NCBI RefSeq assembly: GCF_001708185.1
Contig: NZ_MDDN01000022.1
Span: 1 to 38,279 of the forward strand
DNA from: Lysinibacillus xylanilyticus
Lineage (GTDB): Bacteria; Bacillota; Bacilli; Bacillales_A; Planococcaceae
Length of the DNA: 38,279 bases
Reading direction: 5' to 3'
Under the pieces are notes generated by a model. The model had not been told where the DNA came from, searched no databases, and was given only the letters and a program-made list of their open reading frames with translations. This document shows positions 35,929 to 38,279 of the stretch, piece after piece. Position 1 is the first letter of the stretch. Each line of letters starts with the position of its first letter. The position numbers and the translations under genes were made by a program.

Positions 35929-37431
35929 CTATCTCACCTCTTGTCCCTTCAAAGATTGTTTTAATATTTTGCCTGCTGCATTTCGTGGCAGCGCTTCCAT
36001 TTGTTCAAAAAGGCGTGGTATTTTATATTTAGCAAGACGCTCCTCTAAATAATTGATAAGATCATTTTCAGCAATTGCCTTTTTAGAAGCATAGACGGCC
36101 TTCACCGTTTCTCCCCATTGTGGGTGCGGAACACCTATTACAGCTACCTCAAAAATCCCGTCATAGCTTAACATACTATCTTCTATTTCCTTCGGATAAA
36201 TATTAACACCGCCTGAAATAATAACATCCTTTTTACGATCAACAATCCAAATATATCCATCCTCATCCATACGCGCTAAATCTCCTGTTTTAAGCCAACC
36301 ATCTATAAATGCAGCCTTCGTTGCAGTATCATCCTTGTAATAGCCCAGCATATTGCCTTCACCAAATAACACGATCTCTCCAACTTCACCAACGCCGACA
36401 TCTTCTCCACTGCCGTTGATAATACGCAGCTCTGTGCCAAGTGGTGCACGCTGACCAATACTCCCCGCCTTCGTTTCATGCTCCCTACCAAACAATAACG
36501 AACCGCTTGGACCAGCCTCCGTCAAACCATAAACACAAGTTAAATGAGTTGTTCGGAAAGCCTTTTCTATCAAGCGAATTTCATTTTGTGATAACGGCGC
36601 ACCTCCATAAACCCACCATTTCATCGAAGATAAATCTGCTGTTTACAATCTCGGCATTTGAGCAGTTAGCAAATAGGCGACAGGTGCACCAAAGAAATGC
36701 GTTGTCCTTTCCTGCTCGATTGAATCAATACACAAATCAGGTGTAAATGTCGGTGTTAGCACATTTGTTGAGCCTACAAGTACGCCTGCCATTAAAAATA
36801 AATGTAATGGCGCTGAATGTGTCAACGGCATCATGAGAAGGATTCGGCTTTCAGGCTTTACTTCCATTTCTACTGCAATCATTTGCGCTACAGTTAAAAT
36901 ATTGCGATAGCTAAACAACACACCCTTTGGTTTTCCCGTTGTACCCGATGTATATAAAATCGTCGAGACATCGTCTTCATTCAACTGACAATCAATTGTT
37001 TGAATGCTTGCATGTTGAATAAGTGTTTCATAATTTAGCCAACCAGCATGCTCTTGTCCCGTTTTGATTTTTAAAGGAACAACCGTGATGCTTTCGACTG
37101 CCGCAAAAATTGCTTCATGAACTAGAATAGCTTTAGCGTCTGCATGCTGCGCTACATATTCGACCTCTTGCAGCGTAAATTTCGCATTTACTGGAACGAC
37201 AATAGCTCCAATGCGTTGAATTGCAAAATAGCTAACAACAAACTCTACAACATTTGGCATAAAAATGATGACTTTATCGCCTTGTCGCACACCTTGCTCT
37301 AATAAAGCATGACTAAAACGTGTTACTTGCTCATCTAAATCACGATAGGTCACTCGTCTACCTTGACAAACAATCGCTTCGCTCAAAGGATACTTTCGCG
37401 CATTTCGTGCTAACAAATTCGAACTATTCAT
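35929..37431 (-). pseudogene. Acyl-CoA synthetase (AMP-forming) with one in-frame stop
   Basis: Two adjacent frames, 36643-37431 and 35929-36624, read in the same phase as one 500-codon ANL-family ligase. The join is MPRL-stop-TADLSSMKWW; the TAA is at 36643-36645. Everything else is intact: ATP loop ILYTSGTTGKPKG at about 158-170, YGLTEAG, TGDLARMDEDGYIWIVDRKKD and the lysine motif PRNAAGKILK. AAA or CAA to TAA would explain it. No Shine-Dalgarno precedes the second half's ATG at 36624, so it is unlikely to restart. It overlaps merR by eight bases. A sequencing error is possible. Confidence 0.85.
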
Positions 37432-37813
37432 CGTACACCTCTCCCTTTAAAGTCGCCAATTTTTTAATAAACACGCCTTGCAATTGCTGTAACTCATTTT
37501 TCATTTGTGCAAGCTCTGCTATTTTGCTATCTATTTCTTGAATTTTTTGTTCCCCATATTCGACCGTACGCTCCAATTGCTGAATACCTGTGCGATCAAA
37601 ATCAAACAGCAATACCATCTCCTTAATCTCCTCAAGTGAAAAACCGTAACGCTTTCCTCGAAAAATAAGCTTAAGCTTCGCCAATTCTTTTTTTGAAAAG
37701 GTTCGTTGATTAGTAGATGAACGATTGGGATTAAGCAGCCCAAGCTCCTCATAATAACGAATTGTCCGTGTTGAAACATTAAACTGCTTAGCCACTTCTT
37801 GAATCGTCTTCAA
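37424..37813 (-). CDS. MerR-family regulator of the acyl-CoA synthetase operon
   Basis: About 129 residues. MerR DNA-binding domain at the N-terminus (MKTIQEVAKQFNVSTRTIRY, YEELGLL), then a dimerising coiled coil (EQKIQEIDSKIAELAQMKNE). No effector domain beyond that. The TTG at 37813 is preferred because GGGGGAG lies six bases upstream. The ATGs at 37819 and 37840 are too close to that site or upstream of the expected transcript start. It overlaps the synthetase start by eight bases and probably controls its own operon. LiuR-like by context. Confidence 0.85.
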   Translation of the reverse strand: MKTIQEVAKQFNVSTRTIRYYEELGLLNPNRSSTNQRTFSKKELAKLKLIFRGKRYGFSLEEIKEMVLLFDFDRTGIQQLERTVEYGEQKIQEIDSKIAELAQMKNELQQLQGVFIKKLATLKGEVYDE

Positions 37814-37841
37814 CTTCATCTCCCCCTTCACATTTTCCATC

Positions 37842-37872
37842 AGTATATCATTGACGCTAACGTAAACTTCAA
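37842..37872 (-). promoter_or_regulatory. MerR-type promoter and operator
   Basis: On the minus strand TTGAAG (37867-37872), 19-base spacer, TATACT (37842-37847). A 19-bp spacer is the signature of MerR-activated promoters. The spacer holds the imperfect palindrome TTTACGTTAGCGTCAA (37851-37866), close to the TTTACGTTAACGTAAA type site of LiuR-like MerR proteins (recollection). Confidence 0.8.
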
Positions 37873-37949
37873 CAAGATTTCTGAAATTTCAAGAAAATCA
37901 TCGATTTAAGGAGATTAATTGCGACGTTTCGATGGAGCTGTTCTTCAGT

Positions 37950-38279
37950 TTGCTGATTCTGGTTCTATCCATCATTTTGGTGGGGTGTTCCGTCGCTTCG
38001 GTGGCTTGTTCCGTCACTTTGATGATTCGTTCCGTCACTTCAGCGGCTTGTTCCGTCGCTCTGGTGGTTCTTTCCTTCACTTTGGCGATTCTATCCGTCG
38101 CTTTGATGATTCGTTCCGTCGCTTCGGCAGCTTGTTCCGTCGCTTTGATGATTCGTTCCGTCGCTTTGATGATTTGTTCCGTCACTTCGGCGGCTTGTTC
38201 CGTCGCTCTGGTGATTCTTTCCTTCACTTTGGCGATTCTATCCGTCGCTTCGGATTCGTTCCGTCGCTTCGGCGGCTTG
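37950..38279. repeat. Tandem array of 21 bp units (right array)
   Basis: About sixteen units of 21 bp with the core TTCCGTCRCTTYGRYGRTTYG, running past the right edge. Two main unit types alternate (ending GGCGGCTTG or GATGATTCG). A higher-order repeat of 147 bp (seven units) is visible: TTTCCTTCAC at 38071 and 38218. One unit near 38245 is 19 bp. Core and strand are the same as in the left array at 1-690. The minus strand has an open frame of 7-residue repeats (ATERIIK, ATEQAAE), discussed in the findings. Confidence 0.9.

Noticed and set aside
36624..36645. Two separate genes for the halves of the acyl-CoA synthetase
   Set aside because: Both halves are in one phase, join without missing residues and together equal one family-length enzyme; the second half lacks a ribosome-binding site.
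37950..38279. CRISPR array or coding gene on the right
   Set aside because: The 21-bp units have no unique spacers. The minus-strand heptad frame has no start with a ribosome-binding site in the window and is broken by a 19-bp unit, so it is kept only as a finding.

Overview
The window is chromosomal DNA from a low-GC, spore-forming Firmicute. Spo0F, SpoIIR, the RNA polymerase delta subunit and the classic order spoIIR-prmC-prfA-tdk-rpmE-rho-glpX-murA-fsa-fbaA-spo0F-(DUF2529)-pyrG-rpoE point to Bacillaceae. Gene content and sequence style suggest Lysinibacillus or a close relative (inference; no database was searched). Almost every gene lies on the minus strand; the only confident plus-strand gene is the DUF2529 gene at 15137-15667.

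Layout, left to right. 1-690 is a non-coding array of 20-21 bp units. 705-5100 holds a short-loop chemoreceptor, the arginine phosphatase ywlE, an MntP-like transporter, the tRNA t6A gene tsaC (ywlC) and spoIIR, with a dense cluster of DnaA-box 9-mers over tsaC/spoIIR. 5134-14232 is a conserved housekeeping block: release factor and its methylase, thymidine kinase, L31, Rho, class II FBPase, MurA paralogue, transaldolase-like protein and class II aldolase. 14626-18319 holds spo0F, the DUF2529 gene, pyrG with a textbook reiterative-transcription attenuator, and rpoE, followed by a 52-residue membrane ORF.

18773-29865 is an acyl-CoA degradation cluster: fadF, thiolase, 3-hydroxyacyl-CoA dehydrogenase, two acyl-CoA dehydrogenases, a TetR regulator and the B12-dependent fused mutase icmF. 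Two matching imperfect palindromes, upstream of fadF and of the thiolase gene, look like operators. 30628-34100 is a cobalamin operon: a riboswitch, btuC, a btuD-cbiZ fusion and a PduO-type adenosyltransferase. It can supply the adenosylcobalamin that IcmF needs. 34260-37840 is a MerR-controlled cluster with an acyl-CoA synthetase broken by one in-frame stop and an AidB-like acyl-CoA dehydrogenase. 37950-38279 is a second array of 21 bp units sharing its core with the first.

The intergenic regions carry a family of dispersed palindromic MITE-like elements: four clear copies and one degenerate half copy. Two of these sites also carry a REP-like motif (GCGAAAGCGAAGCG). Several starts are GTG or TTG and were chosen from Shine-Dalgarno spacing (mntP, ywlE, spo0F, thiolase, merR).
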